Assembly (NCBI GenBank): GCA_026393475.1
Contig: JAPLAA010000009.1
Location: forward strand, 62,001 to 126,000
Reading direction: 5' to 3'
DNA from: Actinomycetota bacterium
Lineage (GTDB): Bacteria > Actinomycetota > Acidimicrobiia > Acidimicrobiales > Ilumatobacteraceae
Length of the DNA stretch: 64,000 bases
Within the stretch, counting starts at the first letter, position 1. The number at the start of each line of letters is the position of its first letter. The position numbers and the translations under genes were made by a program. Positions 1 to 8,153 of the stretch are shown here, one piece after another. The notes under the pieces are model-generated. The model searched no databases. It saw only the letters and a list, made by a program, of their open reading frames with translations, and was not told the DNA's origin.

Positions 1-242
1 GGATCGGGTCCACCACGGCGGCGCCAGATCGCCAGGGCGCTCCACAACACCACCGACGCGAGCGAGAACCGCCAGAACAGCACCGATGCGACGCCCAGCG
101 CGTCGAGCAGGTCCTTGCCCACCACCGACGACAGCGAGAAGGCGAATGCCGAGGCGACCGCCCACACGGCCCCGCGGGCGCTGTTGCGGCCCGCGTCGGC
201 CCCGGTCTGCTGCACGGATGCAGTCTGGCGTGGCGATGCCAC
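1..242 (-). CDS. EamA/DMT-type transporter, N-terminal part (runs off the window)
   Basis: The reverse strand from a GTG at 242 (or a second GTG at 215) reads without a stop to the window edge. It gives a short hydrophilic start and then the hydrophobic stretch AVWAVASAFAFSLSSVVGKD. This is followed by LLDALGVASVLFWRFSLASV and a run ending in LWSALAIWRRRGGPD. A first helix with an SSVVGK-type turn and a second helix with WRFxLA is typical of EamA-family (10-TM drug/metabolite) transporters at the inner membrane. Substrate cannot be told. The start is uncertain because no Shine-Dalgarno is visible. Confidence 0.55.
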   Translation of the reverse strand, partial: MASPRQTASVQQTGADAGRNSARGAVWAVASAFAFSLSSVVGKDLLDALGVASVLFWRFSLASVVLWSALAIWRRRGGPD

Positions 243-249
243 GCCGCAC

Positions 250-291
250 GGATCAGATACGGATCAGATACGGATCGGATACGGATCAGAT
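250..291. repeat. 11-bp tandem repeat, about 3.8 copies
   Basis: The unit GGATCAGATAC occurs at 250-260 and 261-271, then as GGATCGGATAC at 272-282, then partially at 283-291. It lies between the transporter start and the 3' end of the glutamine-synthetase-like gene. The unit is not a multiple of three, which fits noncoding DNA. Slippage is the simplest origin. Confidence 0.8.
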
Positions 292-336
292 GGACGAGCG
301 ACGGGCCGACCGACCAGGTCCCGACGAGCGCGCCCG

Positions 337-1650
337 TCAGAAGAAGGGGAGGTACTCCGTGAGTTCCCAGTCGGTGATCGCCTCGACCGACCACTCGTTG
401 CCGGACTCCTCCCAGCGGCGCACCTCGTCGCGACGGATCGCGAGATAGGCGCGGACGAGGTCGGGGCCCATCGCCTCGCACAACACGCTGTCGGCCTCGA
501 ACGCCGCGAGCGCGTCGGCCAGGGTGTGGGGCGTGTGCCGATCGGTGTTCGGCTCGGTGTCGCCGTCGCCCTGCTGGGGCTCGCCGCAGTCGAGACCGTC
601 GACCACGCCGAGCAGGGCGGCGTTCAGCATCGCTGCCGCGGCGAGGTACACGTTGGCCGACCCGCAGGGCATGCGGTTCTCGATGCGGGTCGCCTCGCCC
701 CGCTCGCCGGGGACGCGCATCGTGCTGATGCGGTTGTCGAGGCCCCAGTTGGCCCAGTAGCCGGCGATGATGCCGGGCATCAACCGCTTGTAGCTGTTGA
801 CGGTGGGCGCCGACAGCGCCGCCATGCCCTCGTAGTGCGCGAGGAGGCCGCCGATGCACTGGCGCATGAGGCTCGACATGCCGTGCTCGCCCGACGGGTC
901 GTCGAACACGTTGCGGCCACCGCCGGTGGGGATCAGCGAGAAGTTGATGTGCAGTCCGCTGCCGACCGCCTCGGCGATCGGGCGGCCCATGAAGGTCGCC
1001 CAGTGGCCGTGCCGATGGGCGATCTCACGGACCATGTCCTTGGCCATGAACGCACGGTCGGCAGCGTCGAGTGCCGGGCCGTACTTCAGGTTCATCTCCA
1101 TCTGCCCGGGGGAGAACTCGGCCATGACGCCCTCGACGTCGAGTTCGCTCTTCTCCGCTGCGTCGAACAGGGCGAAGGTCAGCTCGGAATCGATGCCGCC
1201 GAGACCCACCCCGTAGACGCGGTGGGACGGCAGATCGAGCGGGGCGTAGCCGCCCGGCGCGGCAGCGTCGGGTCGCATCACGTAGAACTCGAGCTCGTAG
1301 CCGATCATCGGCTCGTACCCGAGTGCCCGCCACGCCTCGACGGCCCGCTTGAGCGCGCTCCGGGGTGCGAGCGCGAGCGGACCGCCGTCGAACTCGAGGT
1401 CGGCGATCATCACATCGGTGTCGATCTCCCACCCGGGATGCCTGGTCTCGGGCAGCGGCACCGTCGACAGGTCGGGGAAACCGACGTCGGCGGCGTACCC
1501 CTCGACCGGCATGATCTCCCGATTGATGCCCATCGTGAGCGTGGTCACCGCGTGGTGGCCGTGCTCGTGGATCCGTCGCTCGGGCACGTACCGCCCGTGC
1601 GACAGACCGTTGAGGTCGCTCCACATGACCCGGATGCGTCGATTCGCCAT
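337..1650 (-). CDS. Glutamine synthetase family ligase (gamma-glutamyl-amine synthetase-like)
   Basis: A 437-aa member of the GS fold that likely joins glutamate to an amine using ATP. The catalytic landmarks are present in order: YELEF (first metal glutamate), EFSPGQMEMN, GSGLHINFS (the GxGxHxHxS element), NSYKRLMPG, NRISTMRVP and RIENRMPCGSANVYLA. It is shorter than housekeeping GlnA and diverges between motifs, so a PuuA/IpuC/AtdA1-type role on an alkyl or aryl amine is more likely than ammonia assimilation; the substrate is inference. The start is the ATG at 1650: a longer frame exists upstream, but homology begins at MANRRIRVMWSDLNG and TACTTT lies 8 nt before this ATG. A P450 gene lies 64 bp upstream on the same strand. 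Confidence 0.85.
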   Translation of the reverse strand: MANRRIRVMWSDLNGLSHGRYVPERRIHEHGHHAVTTLTMGINREIMPVEGYAADVGFPDLSTVPLPETRHPGWEIDTDVMIADLEFDGGPLALAPRSALKRAVEAWRALGYEPMIGYELEFYVMRPDAAAPGGYAPLDLPSHRVYGVGLGGIDSELTFALFDAAEKSELDVEGVMAEFSPGQMEMNLKYGPALDAADRAFMAKDMVREIAHRHGHWATFMGRPIAEAVGSGLHINFSLIPTGGGRNVFDDPSGEHGMSSLMRQCIGGLLAHYEGMAALSAPTVNSYKRLMPGIIAGYWANWGLDNRISTMRVPGERGEATRIENRMPCGSANVYLAAAAMLNAALLGVVDGLDCGEPQQGDGDTEPNTDRHTPHTLADALAAFEADSVLCEAMGPDLVRAYLAIRRDEVRRWEESGNEWSVEAITDWELTEYLPFF

Positions 1651-1714
1651 GGCTGCGAAAAGTAGCAGACCGACCGGCGAGATCGTTTGGGGCCGAACGA
1701 CCTGTCGGGTCAGC

Positions 1715-2836
1715 TCACCAGACGACGTCCATCCGCACCGGTCCTCGGAACTCGAACCCGCGGATCTCGACGCCATCGGCATCGCGGAGGTGCAACCCGG
1801 GCAGACGATGGAACAGGTGCTGCACGGCGACGCGCACGGTGCTGCGGCCCAGCCATGCCCCGAGGCACACGTGCGGACCGGTGGAGAACGCGAGGTGCGG
1901 GCCCTCCTTGCGGTGCAGGTCGTACCGGTCGGGGTGCGACCAGCGCCGCTCGTCGCGGTTGGCGCTGCTGATGATCGCGGCGACCAGCGCGCCGGCGGGG
2001 ATGGTGACCCCGCTCACGGTGGCATCTGCCGTCGTCTGTCGCGTCGAGGTGGCGACCGGGGAGATCCAGCGGAACAGCTCCTCGCAGGCGTTGCGCCACA
2101 GCGTGTCGTCGCCGCGGCAGTCGGCGAGCGCCGCAGGGTGGGTGAGCAGCGCCCAGACCGCGAGGGCGATGCCGTCGCGGGGTTCGTTGATGCCGCCTGA
2201 CATGCAGAGCCGCACGTTGTTCACGATCTCGTCGGGGGTGAGCCCGGTGTGGGCCAGATGGGGGACCACGCGTTCGTGGATCGACTCGCCCGACTCGGCG
2301 TTGGCCCTCGCGGCGATGCCCGACAGCTCCGGGTCGTTCGCGAAGTTCGCGAGTCCGGTGCACACGCCTCGTGTCCACTCGCCGATCTGCTGCCACGACG
2401 CGTTGTCCCACTGGAGCGAGTCCTGCAACGCCCGCACTGCGATCGGCTCGGCGTAGGCGGTCATGAGATCGGTGCCCGACGGGTCGAACGCGTCGATCAA
2501 CTCGTCGCAGATCTCGGGGAGGCGTTCGCTCACCCACCGTCCGGTCGCGGTCGGGGTGAAGCTCGGCTGGAGGGCGTCCTTCAGCCGCCGGTGTTCGTCG
2601 CCGTCGCTGCCGAGCATGTTCCGGCCGAGCACCGTGTTGAGCCAGCTCGGCTCGGTGGCGGAGGTGAACAGGTCGGGCCGATCGTGCACCAGCTGCACGT
2701 CGTCCCACCGGGTGACGAGCCACATGTCCATGTCGGGCACGTGGCTGACCGGCTCGTCCGCCCGCAGCCGGGCGAGCGCCGGGTATGGGTCGAGCTCGAG
2801 CTGGGCGAGGGTGATCGACTCACCGATGGTCGTCAT
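1715..2836 (-). CDS. Cytochrome P450 (atypical I-helix)
   Basis: A 373-aa soluble bacterial P450. The heme-ligand loop FSTGPHVCLG and the K-helix EELFR (ExxR) are intact. The I-helix reads MSGGINEPRD, so the usual acid-alcohol pair of (A/G)Gx(D/E)T is replaced by Asn-Glu and the oxygen-activating relay must differ. Redox partners are not encoded nearby. The ATG at 2836 is chosen because P450 homology begins right after MTTIGESITLAQLELDPYP. The gene is divergent from the amidotransferase (40-bp gap) and lies upstream of the GS-like ligase, suggesting a shared role in oxidising an amine or amide. Confidence 0.88.
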   Translation of the reverse strand: MTTIGESITLAQLELDPYPALARLRADEPVSHVPDMDMWLVTRWDDVQLVHDRPDLFTSATEPSWLNTVLGRNMLGSDGDEHRRLKDALQPSFTPTATGRWVSERLPEICDELIDAFDPSGTDLMTAYAEPIAVRALQDSLQWDNASWQQIGEWTRGVCTGLANFANDPELSGIAARANAESGESIHERVVPHLAHTGLTPDEIVNNVRLCMSGGINEPRDGIALAVWALLTHPAALADCRGDDTLWRNACEELFRWISPVATSTRQTTADATVSGVTIPAGALVAAIISSANRDERRWSHPDRYDLHRKEGPHLAFSTGPHVCLGAWLGRSTVRVAVQHLFHRLPGLHLRDADGVEIRGFEFRGPVRMDVVW

Positions 2837-2863
2837 GGCCGGAGCGTAGCGATGGCACGTTGG

Positions 2864-2869
2864 TACGGT
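2864..2869 (+). promoter_or_regulatory. Leaderless -10 hexamer before the amidotransferase
   Basis: TACGGT ends 7 nt before the ATG at 2877, placing a predicted transcription start at or next to the start codon. The space to the divergent P450 start is only 40 bp, so both promoters must be packed here. Confidence 0.5.
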
Positions 2870-2876
2870 GCAGCGG

Positions 2877-3575
2877 ATGCGAGCCCTCATCGTCCAGCAC
2901 GAGCACGGCGGCGGCGGACCCGGCCTCGTCGGCGATCGCCTGATCGAACGCGGCTTCGAACTCGTGCAGCACCAGGTGAAGTCCGAGGGGTCGACGGAGA
3001 GTCACCACCCGTTCCCGGACCCCACCGAGTTCGACGTGATCGTGCCGCTCGGATCGGTGCACGGCGTGTACGAACGGCACCTCATCGGCACGTGGATCGA
3101 CCGCGAGGTCGCGATGCTCCGGCAGGCGCACGACAGCGGCGTCCCGGTGCTCGGCATCTGCTTCGGGGCACAGGCGCTCACGACGGCGCTCGGTGGCACG
3201 GTCGAGAAGGCCCTGGCGTCGGAGGTCGGCTGGTACGCATACGACAGCGACGTCCCCGACGCGATCGATCCCGGCCCGTGGCTCACCTGGCACGGCGACC
3301 GGTGCCTGCTGCCGCTCGGCGTGACGGAGCTGGCGCGCAACGAGCTGTGCACCCAGGCGTTCCGCCTCGGTCGCAGCGTCGGTGTGCAGTTCCACCCGGA
3401 GTCGACCGAATCGCTGATCGGCGGCTGGGTCGCCGACTGCCCGCCGGGCTACTTCGAGGCCCACGGCACCACGGCCGAGGCCGTGATGGCGGGCTTCGAC
3501 GTGCACGGCCCCGCGGTCGAGCAGCGGGCTCGCCGGTTGTTCGACTGGTTCCTCGACGAGGTCGCCCCCAGCTGA
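2877..3575 (+). CDS. Class I glutamine amidotransferase-like protein
   Basis: A 232-aa stand-alone GATase domain. The nucleophile elbow GICFGAQ carries the catalytic Cys and FHPESTES supplies the His-Glu pair. Stand-alone GATases of this size include gamma-glutamyl amide hydrolases (PuuD- and AtdA2-like) and biosynthetic subunits. Proximity to two GS-like ligases favours a hydrolase that releases glutamate from gamma-glutamyl amides, but this is inference. The ATG at 2877 is preferred over a GTG at 2868 because of the TACGGT hexamer 7 nt before it. It is convergent with the aldehyde dehydrogenase, with a long hairpin between them. Confidence 0.82.
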   Translation: MRALIVQHEHGGGGPGLVGDRLIERGFELVQHQVKSEGSTESHHPFPDPTEFDVIVPLGSVHGVYERHLIGTWIDREVAMLRQAHDSGVPVLGICFGAQALTTALGGTVEKALASEVGWYAYDSDVPDAIDPGPWLTWHGDRCLLPLGVTELARNELCTQAFRLGRSVGVQFHPESTESLIGGWVADCPPGYFEAHGTTAEAVMAGFDVHGPAVEQRARRLFDWFLDEVAPS

Positions 3576-3603
3576 CAGGAGCTGACAGGAGCTGACCCGT
3601 GTC

Positions 3604-3644
3604 CCGTGAGCGAAACGCCGCCACACGCGGCGTGTCGCTCACGG
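3604..3644. terminator. Bidirectional hairpin between convergent genes
   Basis: The arms 3604-3621 and 3627-3644 pair over 18 bp with a single A-G mismatch and a 5-nt loop. It lies 28 bp after the amidotransferase stop and 3 bp from the aldehyde dehydrogenase stop, so it can serve both strands. There is no U tract. A 10-bp direct repeat, GCTGACAGGA, occurs twice just before it (3571-3590). Confidence 0.75.
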
Positions 3645-3647
3645 AAC

Positions 3648-5129
3648 TCAGATGGGGACGTCGGTGTGGTCGACGCCGACGATCTGGCTGCCCGTGAAGC
3701 TGCGGAAGACCTCGGCGTTGCCGTGGCCACCGACGCCGGACAGGCCCCAGAAGCTCTGGGTGCTGGTGGGCGTGAGGTCGATCACGCTGGTGCCGTTGAT
3801 CTTCACCTCGCCGAACCTGATGCGTCGCCCGAGCGCCTGTGCCGCGTCGAGGTCGGTGGCGAACACGTAGCCGGCCAACCCGAACGGTGTGTCGTTGGCG
3901 GCGGCGACGGCGGCCTCGTCGTCGTCCACGGGGTGCACCGTCACAACGGGTCCGAAGAGCTCGTCGACGCACGCGGCCGGGTCGGCGCCAACCACGACCC
4001 GCGGCGACCAGAACCACCCGGGCAGGTCGGGCAGGTCACCGGCGAGCAGCTGCTCGCCGCCGATCGCCTCGAGTGCGGCCATCTGTGCGTCGAGCCGGGC
4101 TCGGTGCGCCTCGTGCGAGAGCGGACCGACCTGGGTGTCGTCGTCGAGGTGGTGTCCGATCCGCCATCCACCGAGGTGCTCGCGGAGCGCGTCGACGAGC
4201 TCGTCGTGGCGATCGCGGGCCACGAGCACCTTGCCCGGCGCCTCGCACCACTGTCCGTTGAGCTTCACGATGCCCGACGCCAACGCCGCTGCCGTGGCCT
4301 CGATGTCGGCATCGGCGCGCACGATGGCCGGGTTGTTGCCGCCGAGCTCGAGCTGCAGTGCGGTGAAGTGCTCGGCAGCGGCGCGGGCGATGGCTCGGCC
4401 GGCGGCGAGGCTGCCGGTGTACGACACGACCTTCACCCGGCCGTCGCCGGTGAGCGCCGCACCCGTCGCCGGTCCGCCGTGCACCATCTGGAACACGCCG
4501 CCGGGCAGGCCGACACGGTGGATCGCGTCGGCCAGCAGATTGCAGCCGAGCGGCGACCACTCCGGCGGCTTGAGCAACACGGGGCAGCCGGCGGCGAGCG
4601 CCATCGCGACCTTGCCGGCCGCCATCGCGGCCGGGGCGTTCCAGGGCACGAGGATCGCGGCGGGCCCCCACGGCAGCCGCAGCAGCTCGACGGGCCGCAC
4701 CGGTCCGGGGAGCTCGGTGCGGGTCCAGCCGGTCTGCAGCTGGGCGATCGCGTCGCGGAACGCACCGGCCAGCGACCCCGCGAACATGCGTGTGATCGCG
4801 ATCGGCACCCCCGACCCCGTCGACTCGGCGACAGCGACCGCGTCACCGGTGAGATCGGCGGTCGCTTCGAGCTCGACGGCGATGCGTTCGAGCCAGCCGC
4901 TCCGGGCGTCGACGTCGAGGTCGGCCCAGACACCCTCGCGGTGCGCACGTGCCGACGCGGCGATCGCACGCTCCGCCTGGGCCGGCGTGGTGGCGCGGCG
5001 GGGCTGGAGCGCCTCACCGGTCGAGGGGTCGCAGAGCGAAGCGCCGTCGAGCACCTCGGTGGGCCGGAGGAGCTCGCCGTCGATGCGGTCGATCTGTTCG
5101 GGCAGCTGCCCGCGGGGGATGACGGTCAT
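3648..5129 (-). CDS. Aldehyde dehydrogenase (NAD(P)+-dependent)
   Basis: A full-length 493-aa ALDH. The general-base motif LELGGNN is near residue 261 and the nucleophile in GQWCEAPG near residue 295. The nucleotide-binding strand ends in SYTGSLAAGR and the substrate region carries the usual PWNAPAAMAAGKVA stretch. It oxidises an aldehyde to the acid. It is the last gene of a same-strand set (gntR, SDR, GS-like, ALDH), 67 bp after the GS-like stop. In Puu-like pathways an ALDH handles gamma-glutamyl aminoaldehydes, which would fit but is not proven. Confidence 0.88.
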   Translation of the reverse strand: MTVIPRGQLPEQIDRIDGELLRPTEVLDGASLCDPSTGEALQPRRATTPAQAERAIAASARAHREGVWADLDVDARSGWLERIAVELEATADLTGDAVAVAESTGSGVPIAITRMFAGSLAGAFRDAIAQLQTGWTRTELPGPVRPVELLRLPWGPAAILVPWNAPAAMAAGKVAMALAAGCPVLLKPPEWSPLGCNLLADAIHRVGLPGGVFQMVHGGPATGAALTGDGRVKVVSYTGSLAAGRAIARAAAEHFTALQLELGGNNPAIVRADADIEATAAALASGIVKLNGQWCEAPGKVLVARDRHDELVDALREHLGGWRIGHHLDDDTQVGPLSHEAHRARLDAQMAALEAIGGEQLLAGDLPDLPGWFWSPRVVVGADPAACVDELFGPVVTVHPVDDDEAAVAAANDTPFGLAGYVFATDLDAAQALGRRIRFGEVKINGTSVIDLTPTSTQSFWGLSGVGGHGNAEVFRSFTGSQIVGVDHTDVPI

Positions 5130-5196
5130 GTCGAGTGCTCCTGGTGTCCGGTTCGTCGCTGGGGGGGTCGGGGTCGGGGGAGTGGAGGTGATCCGG

Positions 5197-6558
5197 TCAG
5201 ATCACTTCGAAGTAGCGGTCGAGCTCCCAGTCGGTCACCGCGTCGAGGAACCGGGTCCACTCGTAGCGGGCCGTCAGCCCGTACTGCTCGGCCACCGCGG
5301 CGCCGAACGCCTCGGTGACGAACGCACTGGCGAGGAACTCCTCCGCGGCGAGGCCGAGGTGTTGCGGGAACGGCTTCGCGGCCTGCTGGTACGCGTCACC
5401 GGTGCGGGCCGGTCCGGGGTCGACACGGTTGGCGATGCCGTCGCGCACCGACGCGATCACGCCGGCGACGGCGAGGTACGGGTTCACGTCGGCGCCGGGC
5501 ACTCGCCACTCGAGCCGCATCGACGACGCGCCCGTGCCGAGCACGCGGCACGACACCGTGCGGTTGTCGAACGCCCACGTCGCGCCGTGGCCGGCGAAGT
5601 CGCTCGAGTTCGTGCGCCGGTACGAGTTGATCGTGGGCGCGTACCAGGCCATCAACGGCGAGGCGTGCTCGAGGACGCCGCCGATCGCATGGCGCATGGT
5701 CGTCGACATGTGGTCGGGCGCGTCGTGGTCGAAGAAGGGATGCCCGCCCGCCGCGGTGTCGCGCAACGACAGGTGCACGTGGCACGACGAACCGACCTCG
5801 CCAGCGTTCGGCTTCGGCATGAACGTCGCCGCCATGCCCGCCTGTGCGGCGACGTCCTTCACGGCGAGCTTGAAGATCGTGTGCCGGTCGCACATGTCGA
5901 GCGCATCGGCGTAGGTGAGGTTGATCTCCCACTGACCGAGGCCCCACTCGCCCTGGCTCATCTCGACGTCGAGGCCGGAGTCGTCGAGCGCCGTGCGCAG
6001 GCGCTGGAAGAAGGGCTCCCACGCGTTCACCTGCTGGACCGTGTAGTCGGCGTGGAAGATCGTGCTCGGCGTGCGATCGCGGTAACCCCGACGACGGAGA
6101 TCGTCGAGCCCGTCGCGGTACAGGTGGAACTCGAGCTCGGTGCCGACGTCCGCGGCGAGGCCGTCGGCGGCGAGGGCCTCGACCTGGCGGCGCAGGATCT
6201 GGCGGGGCGCGATCTCGACCGGCGAGCGGTCGTGCTCCTCGACGATGTCGGCGAGGACGATCGCGGTCCGCTGCAGCCACGCCGCCGGGCGCAGGGTTGC
6301 CATGTCGGCGATCAGCAGGAAGTCGCGCCAGCCCGTGTGCCAGCCGGTGTAGGGCACCTCGAGGCCGATGTCCTGGGCGACGTCCCACCCGAACGTGCAC
6401 GAGCTGAGCGCGATGCCGCGCTCGCGGAACTCGTCGAACTTCTTCGGCGTGAGCCGCTTGCCCACGAGGCGGCCGGTCATGTCGGGCGCACAGACGATGA
6501 CGGTGTCGTACCCGCCGTCGCGGAGGTCGTCGAGCGTGAGCGGTTCGAACGCGCTCAT
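5197..6558 (-). CDS. Second glutamine synthetase family ligase
   Basis: A 453-aa GS-fold ligase with the active-site set GTELEFHLY, EWGLGQWEIN, EVGSSCHVHLS, NSYRRTNSSDFAGHG, NRTVSCRVLG and RLEWRVPGADVNPYLA. It is clearly different from the ligase at 337-1650 and both lack the usual length and adenylylation region of GlnA. A gamma-glutamyl-polyamine or gamma-glutamyl-monoamine synthetase is most likely. Its ATG overlaps the SDR stop by 4 nt (ATGA), so the two are translationally coupled. The operon is headed by a FadR-type regulator. Confidence 0.85.
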   Translation of the reverse strand: MSAFEPLTLDDLRDGGYDTVIVCAPDMTGRLVGKRLTPKKFDEFRERGIALSSCTFGWDVAQDIGLEVPYTGWHTGWRDFLLIADMATLRPAAWLQRTAIVLADIVEEHDRSPVEIAPRQILRRQVEALAADGLAADVGTELEFHLYRDGLDDLRRRGYRDRTPSTIFHADYTVQQVNAWEPFFQRLRTALDDSGLDVEMSQGEWGLGQWEINLTYADALDMCDRHTIFKLAVKDVAAQAGMAATFMPKPNAGEVGSSCHVHLSLRDTAAGGHPFFDHDAPDHMSTTMRHAIGGVLEHASPLMAWYAPTINSYRRTNSSDFAGHGATWAFDNRTVSCRVLGTGASSMRLEWRVPGADVNPYLAVAGVIASVRDGIANRVDPGPARTGDAYQQAAKPFPQHLGLAAEEFLASAFVTEAFGAAVAEQYGLTARYEWTRFLDAVTDWELDRYFEVI

Positions 6559-7316
6559 CGCGTCAACCAGCCGCCGTCGACCGGGAGATGGGCGCCGGAG
6601 ATGAACGACGCCTGGTCGGAGAGCAGGAACGACACGGCGTTGGCCACGTCCTCGGGCTCGCCGACGCGCGGCACGAGCAGCCGCTGACTCATGAACGCCA
6701 TCGCCTCGGGACCGGTGATGTCACCACCGCTGAAGCGGGTGTTGATCGGCCCGGGTGCCACCGCGTTGACGCGGATGTTCTTGGCGGCGAGTTCGACGGC
6801 GAGCGCCTTGGTGAGCATCGGCACGCCACCCTTGGAGGCGTTGTAGTGCGGCTGGCAGTGGCCGGACGAGCTCACGACGACGGCGGCCTCGACGGTCGAC
6901 AGGTTGACGATCGCGCCGCCGTCGGTCATCGCCCGCGACGCGACCTGGGCGACGATGAACTGGCCCTTCAGGTTCACGTCGACGACGAAGTCCCACTCGT
7001 CGTCGGTGAGGTGGTCGAGGTCGCTCATCGTGACCACGCCGGCGTTGTTGACCACCAGGTGCAGCCCGCCGAACTCGGCGACCGTCGCGGCGACGGCGGC
7101 CTCCACCTGGCTCCGGTCGCGCACGTCGACCACGAGCGCCGTGGCCCGTCCGCCGGCCTCGGTGACGAGGCGCACGGTCTCGGCGGCGCCGTCGAGGTTC
7201 ACGTCGGTGCACGCGACCGCTGCGCCGTCGGCGGCGAGCCGCAGCGCGATGCCGCGGCCGATGCCCGACCCGGCGCCGGTGACCAGCGCGACCTTGTGTT
7301 CGTGGCTGATGATCAT
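6555..7316 (-). CDS. Short-chain dehydrogenase/reductase (SDR)
   Basis: A 253-aa classical SDR. The Rossmann motif TGAGSGIG is near residue 14, NNAG follows, and the catalytic Tyr-Lys pair is in HYNASKGG. The C-terminal PGPINT region and final GGWLTR match the FabG-like group. It interconverts an alcohol and a ketone or aldehyde with NAD(P)H. The frame is open further upstream, but homology begins at the ATG at 7316, which overlaps the regulator stop (ATGA). It lies between the regulator and the GS-like ligase. Confidence 0.88.
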   Translation of the reverse strand: MIISHEHKVALVTGAGSGIGRGIALRLAADGAAVACTDVNLDGAAETVRLVTEAGGRATALVVDVRDRSQVEAAVAATVAEFGGLHLVVNNAGVVTMSDLDHLTDDEWDFVVDVNLKGQFIVAQVASRAMTDGGAIVNLSTVEAAVVVSSSGHCQPHYNASKGGVPMLTKALAVELAAKNIRVNAVAPGPINTRFSGGDITGPEAMAFMSQRLLVPRVGEPEDVANAVSFLLSDQASFISGAHLPVDGGWLTR

Positions 7317-8104
7317 GAGGTTCCCTTCGTTCGCCCGGCGCTGACGCGTCGGACGGTGCTGGTGGCTGGTGAGACGAGTGACCCGGCACCCGGACCGAGG
7401 GAGGCGTCGGTGTCGGTGCCGGCGAGCATCGAATGGAGCTTCGCCCGTGTGTGCTCGAGGTGGACCGTGACGGCTCGGGCGGCCGCGGCGGCATCGCCGC
7501 GCTGGACCGCCCGCAGGATCGCGGTGTGCTCGCGGGCGGTTGCGGCGGTCGTCGGTTCGTAGTCGAGTTGGTCGACGGGGAAGAAGAGCTTCGCCCGGGC
7601 GTCGAACACGGCGCGCTCGAGCAGTTCGTTGCGTGCGGCGCGACCGAGGGCGCGGTGGAAGGCGGCGTCGGCGGAGCGGTAGGCGGCGAGCGATGTGGAG
7701 GCGGCGAGCTCGTCGACGGCCTGACGCATCGCCTCGAGGTCGCCGTCGTCGCGTCGGTGCGCCGCGAGGGACGCGATCTGGCGCTCCACGCCGATGCGGA
7801 AGTCGAGCACGTCCTCGAACGTGCCGATGCTCTCGCGCAGCCGCTCCAACCAGCGCTCGGCGGGCAGGTGCAGCTCGCGGACGAACGTGCCGCCGGTGGC
7901 ACCGCGCAGGGTGTCGACGTAGCCCTCGGTCTCGAGCTCGGCCAGCCCCTCGAAGACCGCCTGCCGACTCACGCCGAGCGACTTCGCGAGCTCCCGCTGC
8001 GGCGGCAGGCGTGTGCCGACCGCCAGCTCGCCGCTGTGGATGAGGTCGCGGAAGTGGGTCGCCACCTCCTCCGACGTGCGGTTGCTCGTCAACACGGTCG
8101 TCAT
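7313..8104 (-). CDS. GntR/FadR-family transcriptional regulator
   Basis: A 263-aa regulator with an N-terminal winged helix (GTRLPPQRELAKSLGVSRQA, then ELETEGYVDTLRGATGGTFV). The C-terminal all-helical FCD effector domain has candidate metal ligands D and H, as in DFRIGVERQI and AFHRALGRAARNEL. It heads the gntR-SDR-GS-ALDH operon and very likely represses it until an acid or amine-derived ligand binds. A perfect inverted repeat overlaps its own start codon and -10 element, so autoregulation is expected. Confidence 0.87.
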   Translation of the reverse strand: MTTVLTSNRTSEEVATHFRDLIHSGELAVGTRLPPQRELAKSLGVSRQAVFEGLAELETEGYVDTLRGATGGTFVRELHLPAERWLERLRESIGTFEDVLDFRIGVERQIASLAAHRRDDGDLEAMRQAVDELAASTSLAAYRSADAAFHRALGRAARNELLERAVFDARAKLFFPVDQLDYEPTTAATAREHTAILRAVQRGDAAAAARAVTVHLEHTRAKLHSMLAGTDTDASLGPGAGSLVSPATSTVRRVSAGRTKGTS

Positions 8105-8125
8105 TGGTCTGAACTCTAGACCAAT
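8103..8125 (-). promoter_or_regulatory. FadR-type operator overlapping promoter and start codon
   Basis: ATTGGTCT (8103-8110) and AGACCAAT (8118-8125) form a perfect 8-bp inverted repeat with a 7-nt spacer. Read in the gene direction, the hexamer TAGAGT (plus-strand 8113-8118) sits 8 nt before the ATG, inside the operator. Binding would block polymerase and the start site together. Confidence 0.7.
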
Positions 8126-8153
8126 GGTCGCCGCGCTCGGCCAACCGGTCGGC

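Noticed and set aside
3889..6687. 932-residue open frame on the plus strand
   Set aside because: Antisense to the ALDH and second GS-like ligase; no start signal and low-complexity product.
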